The position numbers and the translations under genes were made by a program. 64,000 bases of DNA, taken from Treponema_C sp050937815 (GTDB lineage Bacteria; Spirochaetota; Spirochaetia; Treponematales; Treponemataceae). The notes beneath the pieces were generated by a model that was given only the letters and a program-made list of their open reading frames with translations, did no database searches and was not told where the DNA came from. Of this stretch, positions 1-8,500 are shown piece by piece. The stretch lies in assembly GCF_050937815.1 (NCBI RefSeq), contig NZ_JACDIJ010000002.1, positions 248,001 to 312,000 of the forward strand, read 5' to 3'. The stretch's first letter is position 1, and each line of letters begins with the position of its first letter.

Positions 1-431
1 TTCATTGGCTTGATACGTACTGGGCCTTGGTGGTTCCCAATGCCGTATCTATTTTCAATGTATTTTTAATGCGCCAATATATGCAGTCTTTGCCGGACGA
101 ATTATTTGAAGCTGCAAGAATCGACGGCTGTTCCGAGTTTTTTATTTTTTTGAAAATAGCGTTACCTTTATCACTTGCAGGAACAACAACACTTATTATA
201 TTTTCCGTTATGAATTCATGGAACAGTTTTTTATGGCCCCGTATCGTAACGCATACGGAAACGTTGTTTGTTCTTCCCGTCGGACTTTCACAAATACAAA
301 TGAAAACGGTTATTAATCACGGAGAAATATTAGCGGGCACTACTCTTACCGCATTGCCTCTTATCCTTTTATTTATGTTTATGCAAAACTATTTTATAGA
401 CGGAATGACTGCGGGTGCCGTTAAAGAGTAG
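1..431 (+). CDS. Carbohydrate ABC transporter permease, MalG/UgpE type (3' part)
   Basis: Inner-membrane permease subunit of a CUT1-type sugar ABC importer. The reading frame is open from base 3 to the stop at 431, so the 5' end lies outside the window. Seen in sequence: the cytoplasmic EAA loop that contacts the ATPase (ELFEAARIDGCSEFFIFLKI), later hydrophobic segments, and the typical family ending YFIDGMTAGAVKE. The family is usually about 275 residues, so roughly the last half is present. The substrate cannot be read from this fragment. It points toward the convergent glycyl-radical activase, with 38 bp between the stops, so it is not co-transcribed with that gene, but it may feed the same sugar pathway. 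Family confidence is high; substrate is unknown. Confidence 0.9.
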   Translation, partial: HWLDTYWALVVPNAVSIFNVFLMRQYMQSLPDELFEAARIDGCSEFFIFLKIALPLSLAGTTTLIIFSVMNSWNSFLWPRIVTHTETLFVLPVGLSQIQMKTVINHGEILAGTTLTALPLILLFMFMQNYFIDGMTAGAVKE

Positions 432-469
432 TGGCGGCGGCTGAAGTAGCGGCCTGTCTATTAAATTCC

Positions 470-1249
470 CTATAAAATAACCTTTAAGGAAGCCTTTGTC
501 AAAATATCCTTGTATTCCTGCAAATCTTCCGGATGAAGAGATTTGTATCCGTCAAACTCATACGGTAAGCCTAATTGCCGGTATTTATTTTGACCGAATT
601 GATGGAAAGGCAATAACTGAATTTCCCGTATACCGTTTGCGATAAAAAAACGGGCAAAGGCTTCGGCGTCATCGAGAGAATTGTTAAAGTGCGGAATAAC
701 GGGAACACGGACCAATACATTTTTTTCGGCTTTAATCAGCATGCGTAAATTCTCGATAATAATATCGTTGGTAACGCCCGTTCCCTGTGTATGTTTGTGA
801 GAATCATAGTGTTTAATATCGAATAAAAATAAATCCGTCAAATCGATAATCCGCTTGAAATATTCGGAAGCGATAAAACCGCTTGTTTCGACTGCCGTGT
901 GTAAAGCGTTTTTTTTGCATTCACAAAGCAGGGCTTGCACAAAATCGATTTGTACAAGCGCTTCTCCGCCCGACAAAGTTACTCCCCCGCCGGATTCTTC
1001 GTAAAAATCTTTGTCCTGCAAAATCTCAGCCATTACCGAATCGATATCCCGATATGTTCCGCAAACCTGTTCTTTGCCGTCTTTTGTCAGCGGTTGTAAT
1101 ATTTGCATGCTTGCCGATTGCGATTCGGGGTTTGAACACCATTTGCATGAAAGCGGACAGCCTTTAAAAAAAACAACCGTCCGTATTCCCGGCCCGTCGT
1201 GAATACTGAATTTTTGTACGTTAAAAATAAGTGCCTTCGGATTTTCCAT
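470..1249 (-). CDS. Glycyl radical enzyme activating protein (radical SAM)
   Basis: Radical SAM activase predicted to abstract hydrogen from the glycine of the partner GRE at 2465-4879, creating its stable radical; cytosolic and oxygen sensitive. Seen: the conserved N-terminus FSIHDGPGIRT (residues 14-24), the C-x3-C-x2-C cluster motif (Cys31, Cys35, Cys38), and the GRE-activase stretches YEESGGGVTLSGGE and AVETSGF. At 259 residues it is about the size of the pyruvate formate-lyase activase. It lacks the Cys-rich ferredoxin-like insertion usual after the SAM cluster in activases of eliminase-type GREs: only one Cys lies in the 60 residues after Cys38. It diverges from the kinase-GRE pair. A TATAAT box sits 6 nt before the ATG and no Shine-Dalgarno sequence is visible, so translation may be leaderless. 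Confidence 0.93.
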   Translation of the reverse strand: MENPKALIFNVQKFSIHDGPGIRTVVFFKGCPLSCKWCSNPESQSASMQILQPLTKDGKEQVCGTYRDIDSVMAEILQDKDFYEESGGGVTLSGGEALVQIDFVQALLCECKKNALHTAVETSGFIASEYFKRIIDLTDLFLFDIKHYDSHKHTQGTGVTNDIIIENLRMLIKAEKNVLVRVPVIPHFNNSLDDAEAFARFFIANGIREIQLLPFHQFGQNKYRQLGLPYEFDGYKSLHPEDLQEYKDILTKASLKVIL

Positions 1250-1255
1250 ACGGTA

Positions 1256-1284
1256 ATTATATCACAAAATCAAACTTTTGAAAA
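1256..1284 (-). promoter_or_regulatory. Promoter of the GRE activase gene, predicted leaderless
   Basis: On the minus strand a perfect TATAAT occupies 1261-1256, and six bases separate it from the ATG at 1249. A weak -35 (TTTTCA, 1284-1279) lies 17 bp upstream. Transcription would start at or next to the A of the start codon. No purine-rich ribosome site precedes the ATG. Confidence 0.55.
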
Positions 1285-1313
1285 GCATATACTTTCATTT
1301 GAAAACATTTTAC

Positions 1314-1342
1314 TTGCATAAATAAATATTTTGTGTTATAGT
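1314..1342 (+). promoter_or_regulatory. Promoter of the ROK kinase-GRE transcript
   Basis: TTGCAT (1314-1319), a 17-bp spacer and TATAGT (1337-1342). The predicted start near 1349 gives a leader of about 36 nt that contains the AAGGGGG ribosome site before the ATG at 1385. It lies back to back with the activase promoter. Confidence 0.6.
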
Positions 1343-1384
1343 ATATATGAGAGAAAAAAACATGCTGCTGCAAAAGGGGGAACT

Positions 1385-2341
1385 ATGAAGCGGGCATACA
1401 GTATCGGAATTGATATAGGCGGCACAAAAACCGCAATCGGTTTGTTTGATGCAAACGGTGTTTTGCTTGAGCGTATGCAGTATCCGTCGGATAAAGAAGC
1501 CGAACCGGAAGTGTTTTTCCGAAACGTTGCGGAACAATGTAAAAACCTGCTTGCGGTAAAAAAAGCGGAACTTGACGACATAGACGGCATCGGCATAGGA
1601 GTTCCCTCCTTTGTTCTTTTTGAAAAAGGTTTTATCGTAAAAACAAGCAATTTAACCAAGATAAAAAATTTCCCCGCACGTGACTATTTTGCAGACTGTT
1701 TTGATAAACCTGTCCGTATCGTCATAGATAACGATGCACATACCGGAGCCCTTGCGGAACTGAGGCACGGCGCCGGCAAGGGTTTTGAGCACATGCTTTT
1801 TTGCCCGGTCAGTACGGGCATTTCATCTGGTATTATTATCAATAAACGGCTTTTTCGCGGTTCTTACGGCTGGGCGGGAGAAAGCGGACACATGCTTACC
1901 TCGCCGGATACGGGCATTCTCTGCGGCTGCGGCAACAAAGGCTGTCTTATGTCATGGTGTTCCGGCAGTATGATTGTTAAACATGTGGAACAAAGAATAG
2001 CCGCGGGAGAAAAAACGCTTATAAGCTCCCTTGCCGCAAAAGATGCGGCGATAAGTACCGTTCACATTTGTGAAGCATGGGAACAAAACGATGTCATTGC
2101 AAAGCAGGCGGTTGAGCAAATGGCGCAATACATGGCAATTTGGCTGTATAACCTGTATGTTACGCTGAATATAAATTGCTTCGTTTTTTCCGGCGGTCTT
2201 TTATGCATGGGAGATAAATTATTTAAACGTGTGCGGGAATTATTTGATATGTACAATGACAATGAATATCCCGTGTATTTTAAAACAGCTCTGTGTGCCC
2301 GGGACGCCGGTATTATCGGCGCACGGGAATTATTATATTGA
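1385..2341 (+). CDS. ROK-family sugar kinase
   Basis: Cytosolic ATP-dependent sugar kinase of the ROK family (318 residues). Seen: the phosphate-1 loop IDIGGTKTAIGLF near residues 9-21, the catalytic region VIDNDAHTGALAELRHG with the conserved DNDA, and the ROK zinc/signature stretch CGCGNKGCLMSW. This stretch has Leu-Met where most ROK proteins have a Glu after the last Cys. An in-frame TTG lies upstream at 1331, but the ATG at 1385 follows a strong AAGGGGG site and begins the family's usual N-terminus, so it was chosen. The gene is followed after 123 bp by the GRE in the same direction. The arrangement suggests it phosphorylates the sugar or anhydro-sugar that becomes the GRE substrate; that assignment is inference. 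Confidence 0.93.
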   Translation: MKRAYSIGIDIGGTKTAIGLFDANGVLLERMQYPSDKEAEPEVFFRNVAEQCKNLLAVKKAELDDIDGIGIGVPSFVLFEKGFIVKTSNLTKIKNFPARDYFADCFDKPVRIVIDNDAHTGALAELRHGAGKGFEHMLFCPVSTGISSGIIINKRLFRGSYGWAGESGHMLTSPDTGILCGCGNKGCLMSWCSGSMIVKHVEQRIAAGEKTLISSLAAKDAAISTVHICEAWEQNDVIAKQAVEQMAQYMAIWLYNLYVTLNINCFVFSGGLLCMGDKLFKRVRELFDMYNDNEYPVYFKTALCARDAGIIGARELLY

Positions 2342-2344
2342 ATC

Positions 2345-2375
2345 ATCTCTAAAACCCGGTCGGATTTTTAGAGAT
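2345..2375 (+). terminator. Hairpin between ROK kinase and GRE
   Basis: ATCTCTAAAA (2345-2354) pairs with TTTTAGAGAT (2366-2375) and is followed by TTTCT. It looks like a weak terminator or attenuator that could set the kinase/GRE ratio. An mRNA-stability role is equally possible. Confidence 0.5.
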
Positions 2376-2407
2376 TTTCTAAATGTGAAACGGTGCGGCG
2401 GCAGTCT

Positions 2408-2421
2408 TGAAAGCGCTTGCG
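2408..2421 (+). promoter_or_regulatory. cre-like / LacI-family-type operator
   Basis: TGAAAGCGCTTGCG closely resembles the catabolite-responsive element of Gram-positive bacteria (TGWAARCGYTWNCW), with a single departure at the last base. It sits between kinase and GRE, 43 bp before the GRE start. No cognate regulator gene is in the window, so the assignment is tentative. Confidence 0.3.
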
Positions 2422-2464
2422 TTTTTGACGGCCGGCCGGCTTTGTAAATAACAGGAGGTCCGGT

Positions 2465-4879
2465 ATGAGTATGTACTTCGGAGAGTTGACCGAAAGAATG
2501 AAACATTTTAGAGAAGAAGTTTTGTCCGCTTCTCCCTGTGTTTGTGCACAGCGGGCGCTTTTAACTACGGAAAGTTATAAAGCCCATCAGGATATGCCGG
2601 TTGTTTTAAAACGTGCATATATGATGAAAAATATTTTGGAAAATATGAGTATCTATATAGAAGACGATACTCTGCTTGCGGGGAACCAAGCTTCACAAAA
2701 CAGAGCGGCCCCGATTTTTCCCGAATACGCAATGGATTGGGTTATCAATGAATTGGATGAATTTGAAAAACGTCCGGGAGATGTATTTTTCATTTCCGAA
2801 AAAACAAAAGAAGAACTTCGTTCCATAGCGCCGTTTTGGGAACATAATACGACAAAAGAACGGGGTCTTGCGGCAATTCCCCCCGCCAGCAAGGTGTTTT
2901 ACGACTTGGGTATTATTAAAGCGGAAGGAAACATAACCTCAGGCGATGCCCATATTGCGGTAAATTATAAACGTTTACTGCAAAACGGCTTGGCTGATTT
3001 TAAAAAACAAACCGAGCATGAAATGGCAAAGCTCGATTTAACCGACTATAATAACTTAAAAAAATATTATTTTTATGAAGCGGTTATTATTTTAATTGAT
3101 TCCACCGTTGCTTTTGCGCATCGGTATGCATCTCTTGCCGGTAAAACCGCCGATAAACTGGAAAAGACAAATCCCGAGCGCTGTGCGGAATTGAGAGAAA
3201 TGAGCCGCATTTTGCAAAAAGTTCCTGAACATAAGGCCGACACTTTTCATGAAGCGCTGCAATCGCTTTGGCTCGTTCATTTGGTTTTGCAAATAGAATC
3301 AAACGGACATTCTTTGTCATACGGCAGAATGGATCAATATGTATTTGAATATTACAATCGCGATATTCAAAACGGTACAATAACGCAAGAAAGCGCCTGC
3401 GAATTGCTTACCAACTTGTGGATTAAAACCTTCACAATCAATAAGATTCGCAGCTGGTCGCACACCCAATACAGTGCCGGCAGCCCCCTGTATCAAAACG
3501 TTACCGTCGGCGGACAAACAACCGATAAAAAAGATGCGGTAAATCCGCTCACATATCTTATTCTCCGCTCGGTTGCGCAAACACATCTTCCCCAGCCGAA
3601 CCTTACGGTCAGATATCATGCCGGTTTGGATGACAGGTTTATGAAAGAATGTGTGGAAGTATTAAAATTGGGCTTCGGTATGCCGGCCTTCAATAATGAT
3701 GAAATTATTATTCCTTCATTTTTGGAACGCGGTATTAAAGAAGAAGACGCATATAATTACAGCGCTATCGGCTGCGTGGAAGTGGCCGTTCCCGGTAAAT
3801 GGGGATACCGCTGTACCGGTATGAGCTTTTTAAACTTTCCAAAATCTTTGCTTATTGTGATGAATGACGGCGTGGATCCCAAAAGCGGCACACGCCTTAC
3901 AAAGAGCTGCGGACACTTTAAAGATATGAACTCTTTTTCCGATTTGCAAAAAGCATGGGATACGGTTATCCGCGACTTTACCAGACACAGCGTCATTATT
4001 GAAAATGCCTGCGACAGCGTTCTTGAAACCGACGTACCGGACGTTTTGTGCTCGGCCTTATGCGACGATTGTATCGGACGGGGTAAAACCTTAAAAGAAG
4101 GCGGCGCCGTATACGACTTTATCAGCGGTTTACAAGTCGGTATTGCCAATCTTGCCGATTCGCTCGCCGCAATAAAAAAGTGTGTGTATGAAGACAAGCT
4201 TATCAGCCGCGACGATTTATGGGAAGCTTTGATGAGCGACTTTGCCGGTGAAAAGGGTAAAAAAATTCAGCAGATTTTACTTACACAAGCCCCCAAATAC
4301 GGTAACGATAACGATTATGTGGATTCTTTGGTTGTCGATGCATACCAAAGCTATATTGATGAAGTGGAAAAATATCCGAACACCCGTTTCGGCAGAGGCC
4401 CGATAGGAGGTTTGCGCTATGCGGGAACCTCTTCCATATCGGCAAATGTGGGACAGGGAATCGGTACTTTGGCAACTCCCGACGGACGCAATGCGGGAAC
4501 TCCGCTGGCTGAAGGCTGCTCGCCGACTCATGCAATGGATACGCACGGCCCGACCTCCGTATTTAAATCGGTTTCGAAACTTCCGACGGCAAAAATTACC
4601 GGCGGTGTATTGCTGAATCAAAAAGTAACGCCGCAAATTTTACAAAAGGATGAAGATAAGGTAAAATTGGCAGCTTTAATCAGAACCTTTTTCAACCGAT
4701 TAAAGGGATTCCATGTTCAATACAATGTCGTGTCCCGCGATACGCTTTTGGACGCACAAAAACATCCGGAAAAGCATCGTGATCTTATAGTCCGGGTTGC
4801 CGGCTATTCGGCCTTTTTCAATGTGTTGTCAAAGGCGACTCAAGACGACATAATCGAACGCACCGAGCAGGTTATATAA
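2465..4879 (+). CDS. Glycyl radical enzyme, eliminase type (YbiW/PflD-like)
   Basis: Glycyl radical enzyme of 804 residues, starting 8 nt after a strong AGGAGG site. Seen: the active-site loop SAIGCVEVAVPGKWGYR with the thiyl Cys437 and general-base Glu439, and the C-terminal radical motif RVAGYS with radical Gly780. Pyruvate formate-lyase has two adjacent active-site cysteines; here Gly precedes a single Cys followed by V-E, the pattern of C-O/C-N/C-S cleaving eliminases and dehydratases. Length and the motif GCVE..VPGKWGYRCTGM are, as I recall, closest to E. coli YbiW/PflD, reported to open 1,5-anhydroglucitol-6-phosphate or 1,5-anhydromannitol-6-phosphate. Co-location with a ROK kinase and sugar transporters fits a phosphorylated sugar-like substrate. 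Eliminase class is well supported; the exact substrate is inferred. Confidence 0.95.
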   Translation: MSMYFGELTERMKHFREEVLSASPCVCAQRALLTTESYKAHQDMPVVLKRAYMMKNILENMSIYIEDDTLLAGNQASQNRAAPIFPEYAMDWVINELDEFEKRPGDVFFISEKTKEELRSIAPFWEHNTTKERGLAAIPPASKVFYDLGIIKAEGNITSGDAHIAVNYKRLLQNGLADFKKQTEHEMAKLDLTDYNNLKKYYFYEAVIILIDSTVAFAHRYASLAGKTADKLEKTNPERCAELREMSRILQKVPEHKADTFHEALQSLWLVHLVLQIESNGHSLSYGRMDQYVFEYYNRDIQNGTITQESACELLTNLWIKTFTINKIRSWSHTQYSAGSPLYQNVTVGGQTTDKKDAVNPLTYLILRSVAQTHLPQPNLTVRYHAGLDDRFMKECVEVLKLGFGMPAFNNDEIIIPSFLERGIKEEDAYNYSAIGCVEVAVPGKWGYRCTGMSFLNFPKSLLIVMNDGVDPKSGTRLTKSCGHFKDMNSFSDLQKAWDTVIRDFTRHSVIIENACDSVLETDVPDVLCSALCDDCIGRGKTLKEGGAVYDFISGLQVGIANLADSLAAIKKCVYEDKLISRDDLWEALMSDFAGEKGKKIQQILLTQAPKYGNDNDYVDSLVVDAYQSYIDEVEKYPNTRFGRGPIGGLRYAGTSSISANVGQGIGTLATPDGRNAGTPLAEGCSPTHAMDTHGPTSVFKSVSKLPTAKITGGVLLNQKVTPQILQKDEDKVKLAALIRTFFNRLKGFHVQYNVVSRDTLLDAQKHPEKHRDLIVRVAGYSAFFNVLSKATQDDIIERTEQVI

Positions 4880-4893
4880 CATAATATTGATAT

Positions 4894-4937
4894 AAAAAAG
4901 GCTGTCGAAAACTTCAGTTTTCGGACAGCCTTTTTTT
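4894..4937 (+). terminator. Rho-independent terminator after the GRE gene
   Basis: GGCTGTCGAAAACT (4900-4913) pairs with AGTTTTCGGACAGCC (4916-4930), with one bulged C, followed by seven Ts. An A-run on the other side lets it work in both directions, so it can also end the convergent transporter transcript that stops at 4961. Confidence 0.88.
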
Positions 4938-4960
4938 CGCGTATTTAATGCGATACCGTT

Positions 4961-5893
4961 TTATTTATAGTTTGCAATATTCGATTTTGTTACCAATTCA
5001 TAGGGAATGTCGTACAGTTTGTTTATGGATTCTCCCTTTGCCGCTTTTACCGCAACGTCAACTGCGGTGCGGGCTTGTGCAACGGAATTTTGGAAAACGG
5101 TACAATTCAAACGTCCGGCTTCAACGGCTAATAATGCATCGGGAATTGCATCGACGCCGCCGATAAATTTACCTTTTACACCGGCTCCTTCGCATGCAAG
5201 CAATGCTCCCATAGCCATTTCATCGTTTTCCGCAAAAACGGCATCGAATTCCATACCCGATTGAATAATATTTTGAATGGCATCCAAGGCGCGCGAACGG
5301 TCCCAATCACAAACCTTTTCCGCAACTATTTTTGCTTCGGGGAATTTTTTCATAACTTCTTTTAATCCGGCAAAACGCATAACCTGTGCGTTTTGTCCCG
5401 TCGGTCCGTGTAAAACGATTATTTTGGCATTCGGTTTTACATTTTTGAACATTTCCTGTGCAAGCATAAGGCCGGATTGAATATCGTCGGATCCGACATA
5501 TGAACGTTTTTTATCCGAAACGGTTGAAGCGCATAATTCAATAAGCGGAACGCCGGCTTTTGCCGCGGCTTCAACTGCGGGAACCTGTTGTTCGCGGTCA
5601 AAGGGAATCATAATAATGCTGTTTACTTTTTGCGTTATCAGGTTATCCACTTGACTGTTTTGTTTAACGGGGTCGGACTGTGCATCCAAAAACACCAATT
5701 TTACGGAAGAGTAATCCGGATTTTCGGCAACGTATTTTTCCATGTGTGTTTTTAACGACGTTAAATATTCCGACGTTAAGTTAAACATTGAAATTCCGAC
5801 TTTGTACGTTCCTTCCGCACTTTCTCCTTTTCCTCCGGCTGCTAAAGGCAGCATAAGTGCCGCCGCAATCAAAAGAATTCCCAATTTTTTCAT
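4961..5893 (-). CDS. Periplasmic sugar-binding protein (RbsB/MglB family)
   Basis: Substrate-binding component of a CUT2-type sugar ABC importer (310 residues). Seen: a Sec signal peptide (MKKLGILLIAAALMLPLAAG) without a lipobox cysteine, then a type I periplasmic-binding fold with family hallmarks: KVGISMFNLTSEYLTSLK, DAQSDPVKQNSQVDNLI, IMIPFDREQ, YVGSDDIQSG, VLHGPTGQNAQ, FAENDEMAMGAL and GGVDAIPDALL. The FAENDEMA and GVDA segments are typical of ribose/galactose/inositol binders. A clear AAGGAGG site precedes the ATG. It is the last gene of the ATPase-permease-binding protein operon. Possible ligands include ribose, galactose, inositol or an anhydro-sugar; the sequence alone does not decide. 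Confidence 0.93.
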   Translation of the reverse strand: MKKLGILLIAAALMLPLAAGGKGESAEGTYKVGISMFNLTSEYLTSLKTHMEKYVAENPDYSSVKLVFLDAQSDPVKQNSQVDNLITQKVNSIIMIPFDREQQVPAVEAAAKAGVPLIELCASTVSDKKRSYVGSDDIQSGLMLAQEMFKNVKPNAKIIVLHGPTGQNAQVMRFAGLKEVMKKFPEAKIVAEKVCDWDRSRALDAIQNIIQSGMEFDAVFAENDEMAMGALLACEGAGVKGKFIGGVDAIPDALLAVEAGRLNCTVFQNSVAQARTAVDVAVKAAKGESINKLYDIPYELVTKSNIANYK

Positions 5894-5930
5894 AAAAAAT
5901 CCTCCTTGCTTTGATTTTTATGTTTTATGT

Positions 5931-5958
5931 AAACGGCAAAAATCAGGATTTACCGTTT
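5931..5958 (-). promoter_or_regulatory. Intercistronic hairpin between permease and binding-protein genes
   Basis: AAACGG (5931-5936) pairs with CCGTTT (5953-5958), and an inner AAATC/GATTT pairing extends it. It begins just after the permease stop codon. Such hairpins can protect the downstream binding-protein message and raise its level relative to the membrane parts. Confidence 0.4.
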
Positions 5959-5962
5959 TAGC

Positions 5963-6916
5963 CTATCTTGCGCTGCGGTTTGCTTTATCCGCCCATACTG
6001 CGCCGATGATAATCAAACCCTTTACAACCTGTTGTATATAAGACGATACATTCAAAATATCCAAACCGTTTTGGATAATACCGAAAATCAATACGCCCAG
6101 CAGAGTTCCGAATATAGTGCCTTTTCCTCCGGACGGGGAAGTTCCTCCGATGATGGCGGCCGCTATCGCGTCAAGTTCGTATCCGGTACCGGCATTGGGG
6201 GCGCCCGCGTTTGTTTTTGCCGTCATTAAAATACCGGCCAAACCGCAGCAAAAACCGGTAAAGGTATAGGCAAACAGCTTTATTCCGGCTGTGTTGATAC
6301 CCGATGTTTTGGCGGCATCTTCATTTCCGCCTACTGCAAGCGTATAGCGGCCCAGTTTTGTCGTATGTAAAATAATAAAGCCGACTATAAGCATGCCGAT
6401 AAAAATCCATATCGGAATGCCCAAGCCTAAAAAAGAAGACTGTCCTATGGCCGTAAAACGCTTATCCAGCTTTATGATGGGGCTGCCGCGCGTGTATACG
6501 TTTGTTATTCCGCGGGCAATCGACAGCATTCCGAGGGTAACGATAAACGGTACTATCTTGGCATACGAAATCAATAAACCGTTTATAAAGCCGAATATAA
6601 GACCGGCTGTAATGCCGGCCAATACTGCCCATAAGGGATTGCCGCCGCCGCTGACCAAACTTGCGGCGATTACACCCGAAAATCCCAATAAAGAACCGAC
6701 CGATAAATCTATTCCGCCGGTTATGATGACAAAGGTCATACCCACTGCAAGAATACCGTTTATCGAGATTTGCTGAAAAATATTTTTTATATTTTGTACG
6801 GATAAAAAATTGTTGTTGGCAATAGAAACCGCCACCATAAGTACAAAAAGCAATAAGTACAAACTGTAAGCGGAAAATCCTTTTTTTAAATCCGCTAAAG
6901 TTACCGTTTTTTTCAT
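5963..6916 (-). CDS. Sugar ABC transporter permease (RbsC/MglC family)
   Basis: Inner-membrane permease of 317 residues for the CUT2 sugar importer. Seen: about eight to ten hydrophobic segments, the conserved early stretch FQQISINGILAVGMTFVIITGGIDLSVGSLLGF, and the later AYTFTGFCCGLAGILMTA and ELDAIAAAIIGGTSPSGGKG region, all characteristic of RbsC/MglC. The start follows a GGAGG site 6 nt upstream. It lies between the double-cassette ATPase (74 bp upstream) and the binding protein (69 bp downstream), each gap holding a hairpin. Substrate is unknown, as for the binding protein. Confidence 0.94.
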   Translation of the reverse strand: MKKTVTLADLKKGFSAYSLYLLLFVLMVAVSIANNNFLSVQNIKNIFQQISINGILAVGMTFVIITGGIDLSVGSLLGFSGVIAASLVSGGGNPLWAVLAGITAGLIFGFINGLLISYAKIVPFIVTLGMLSIARGITNVYTRGSPIIKLDKRFTAIGQSSFLGLGIPIWIFIGMLIVGFIILHTTKLGRYTLAVGGNEDAAKTSGINTAGIKLFAYTFTGFCCGLAGILMTAKTNAGAPNAGTGYELDAIAAAIIGGTSPSGGKGTIFGTLLGVLIFGIIQNGLDILNVSSYIQQVVKGLIIIGAVWADKANRSAR

Positions 6917-6949
6917 TCATCCTCCATAAAAACCGCATTAAAATATGTA

Positions 6950-6979
6950 AAGCGGCCTTACCGTCGTTTTAGGCCGCTT
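6950..6979 (-). promoter_or_regulatory. Intercistronic hairpin between ATPase and permease genes
   Basis: AAGCGGCCT (6950-6958) and AGGCCGCTT (6971-6979) form a perfect 9-bp stem with a 12-nt loop. On the minus strand there is no clean T-tract after it, so a processing or stability element is more likely than a terminator. Confidence 0.5.
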
Positions 6980-6990
6980 CTTTTATTAGG

Positions 6991-8475
6991 TTAAAACATA
7001 AGTGCGTGCGCAAGTATTTCTTCTTTATTGATATTGTCGCCTTCCAAAATTCCGCGGACCTTACCGCTGTTCATTACAAGAATGCGGTCGCTTAAAGCAA
7101 GAATTTCCGGCATTTCGGACGATATAACGATAACGGCCTTACCCGCGTTTGCCAGACTGTCTATAAGCACGTATATTTCCTGTTTTGCTTTAACGTCGAT
7201 ACCGCGCGTCGGTTCGTCAAGTATCAGTATTTCGGGAACTGTGGAAAGCCACTTTGCCAATACGACCTTTTGCTGGTTACCGCCCGATAAGGATGAAACG
7301 GGAATTGTAAAGCCGGACGCTTTTACACACAGCTTTTTTAAAACGGCTTCGCATTCCTTTTTTTCGATTTTTTTATTGATAAAGGGGCCGAAAAACATAT
7401 TAATAAGATTCGCAATCGACGTATTGAATGTTACGGACTTGTCCAAAAACAGTCCTTGCCGCTTTCTGTCTTCGGTTACCAATGCAATACGTTTTTTAAT
7501 CGCATCGCAGGGCTTTTTTATGCGTACTTCGTTACCGTCGATAAATATTTTTCCCGCAGTTACGGGCCGCAAGCCGAAAATCGATTCTACAAGCTCGGTC
7601 CGCTTTGAACCGATTAAGCCCGTAATGCCCAATATTTCTCCTTTATGAAGCTCAAACGAAACATCTTCAAAACAATTTTCGGAACACAGTCCCTGCACGG
7701 ACATTTTTACATCTCCGATTTGTTTTGCATTTCTTTTAAACAAATGACACACATCGCGGCCGACCATCATGCCGATGAGCCGGGACGAATCCAATTGCGT
7801 ACTTATTTCGGTTCCTATCATTTTTCCGTCGCGCATAACGGAAATTCTGTCCGAAATACGGAATATCTCGTCCATCTTATGCGAAATATAAATAATCGAA
7901 ATGCCGTTTGCGGTTAAACGTTTGATTATATCGAACAGCATTTCCACTTCGGCATCCGCTATTGCCGAGGTAGGCTCGTCCATAACTATGATTTGAGAGT
8001 TATATGAAATGGCTTTTACGATTTCCACCATTTGGATTTGCGCGATACTCAGCGTGTTCATACGCAAATGCGGCGGAATAACGGGTAAAGACAATTTTTC
8101 AAAAAGCGCCTTTGTTTGTTCGTTCAGCTTTTTTTTATGCACAAAGATTTTGCCGGGTAAGTGCCCCAAAAAGATATTCTCGGCAACCGTCATATCGGGA
8201 ATGGGACTCAATTCTTGATGAATCATTGATACTCCCAGCTTTAAGGCGGCATGAGAATTTTGCGGCTGTACCGTTTTGCCGTTAATTTCTATTGAACCGC
8301 TGTCGGCTTTATGCATGCCGTTTAAGATTTTCATTAATGTCGATTTTCCGGCTCCGTTTTCTCCCATCAGAGCATGTACTTCTCCCTTGTACAGCTCAAA
8401 ATCGACGGCTTCCAATGCTTGGACTCCGGGAAAGGCTTTGGAAATACGATTCATCTTTAAAACGGCGGTATGCAT
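6991..8475 (-). CDS. Sugar ABC transporter ATPase with two cassettes (RbsA/MglA family)
   Basis: Energising subunit of the CUT2 importer, 494 residues with two fused ABC domains. Domain 1: Walker A GENGAGKST, a degenerate signature LSIAQIQMVEI and Walker B IIVMDEPTSA. Domain 2: the degenerate Walker A region GLIGSKRTELVE that is normal for this family, then canonical signature LSGGNQQKVVLAKWL and Walker B ILILDEPTRGID. The length fits RbsA/MglA (about 500). It is the first gene of the operon and starts after a GAGGAAC site. Its leader and promoter region carry repeated DeoR-like operator motifs, and the gene diverges from the deoR-type regulator at 8720, so it is probably that regulator's target. 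Confidence 0.95.
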   Translation of the reverse strand: MHTAVLKMNRISKAFPGVQALEAVDFELYKGEVHALMGENGAGKSTLMKILNGMHKADSGSIEINGKTVQPQNSHAALKLGVSMIHQELSPIPDMTVAENIFLGHLPGKIFVHKKKLNEQTKALFEKLSLPVIPPHLRMNTLSIAQIQMVEIVKAISYNSQIIVMDEPTSAIADAEVEMLFDIIKRLTANGISIIYISHKMDEIFRISDRISVMRDGKMIGTEISTQLDSSRLIGMMVGRDVCHLFKRNAKQIGDVKMSVQGLCSENCFEDVSFELHKGEILGITGLIGSKRTELVESIFGLRPVTAGKIFIDGNEVRIKKPCDAIKKRIALVTEDRKRQGLFLDKSVTFNTSIANLINMFFGPFINKKIEKKECEAVLKKLCVKASGFTIPVSSLSGGNQQKVVLAKWLSTVPEILILDEPTRGIDVKAKQEIYVLIDSLANAGKAVIVISSEMPEILALSDRILVMNSGKVRGILEGDNINKEEILAHALMF

Positions 8476-8500
8476 TATTGTTCCTCAAATATTTGTAAGT

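Noticed and set aside
1331..1384. Upstream TTG start for the ROK kinase
   Set aside because: It would place the start inside the promoter -10 region; ATG 1385 has a strong ribosome site and the family N-terminus.
2465..4879. Annotation as pyruvate formate-lyase
   Set aside because: The active site has Gly-Cys-Val-Glu with one cysteine, not the adjacent Cys-Cys of pyruvate formate-lyase, and gene context is sugar-related.
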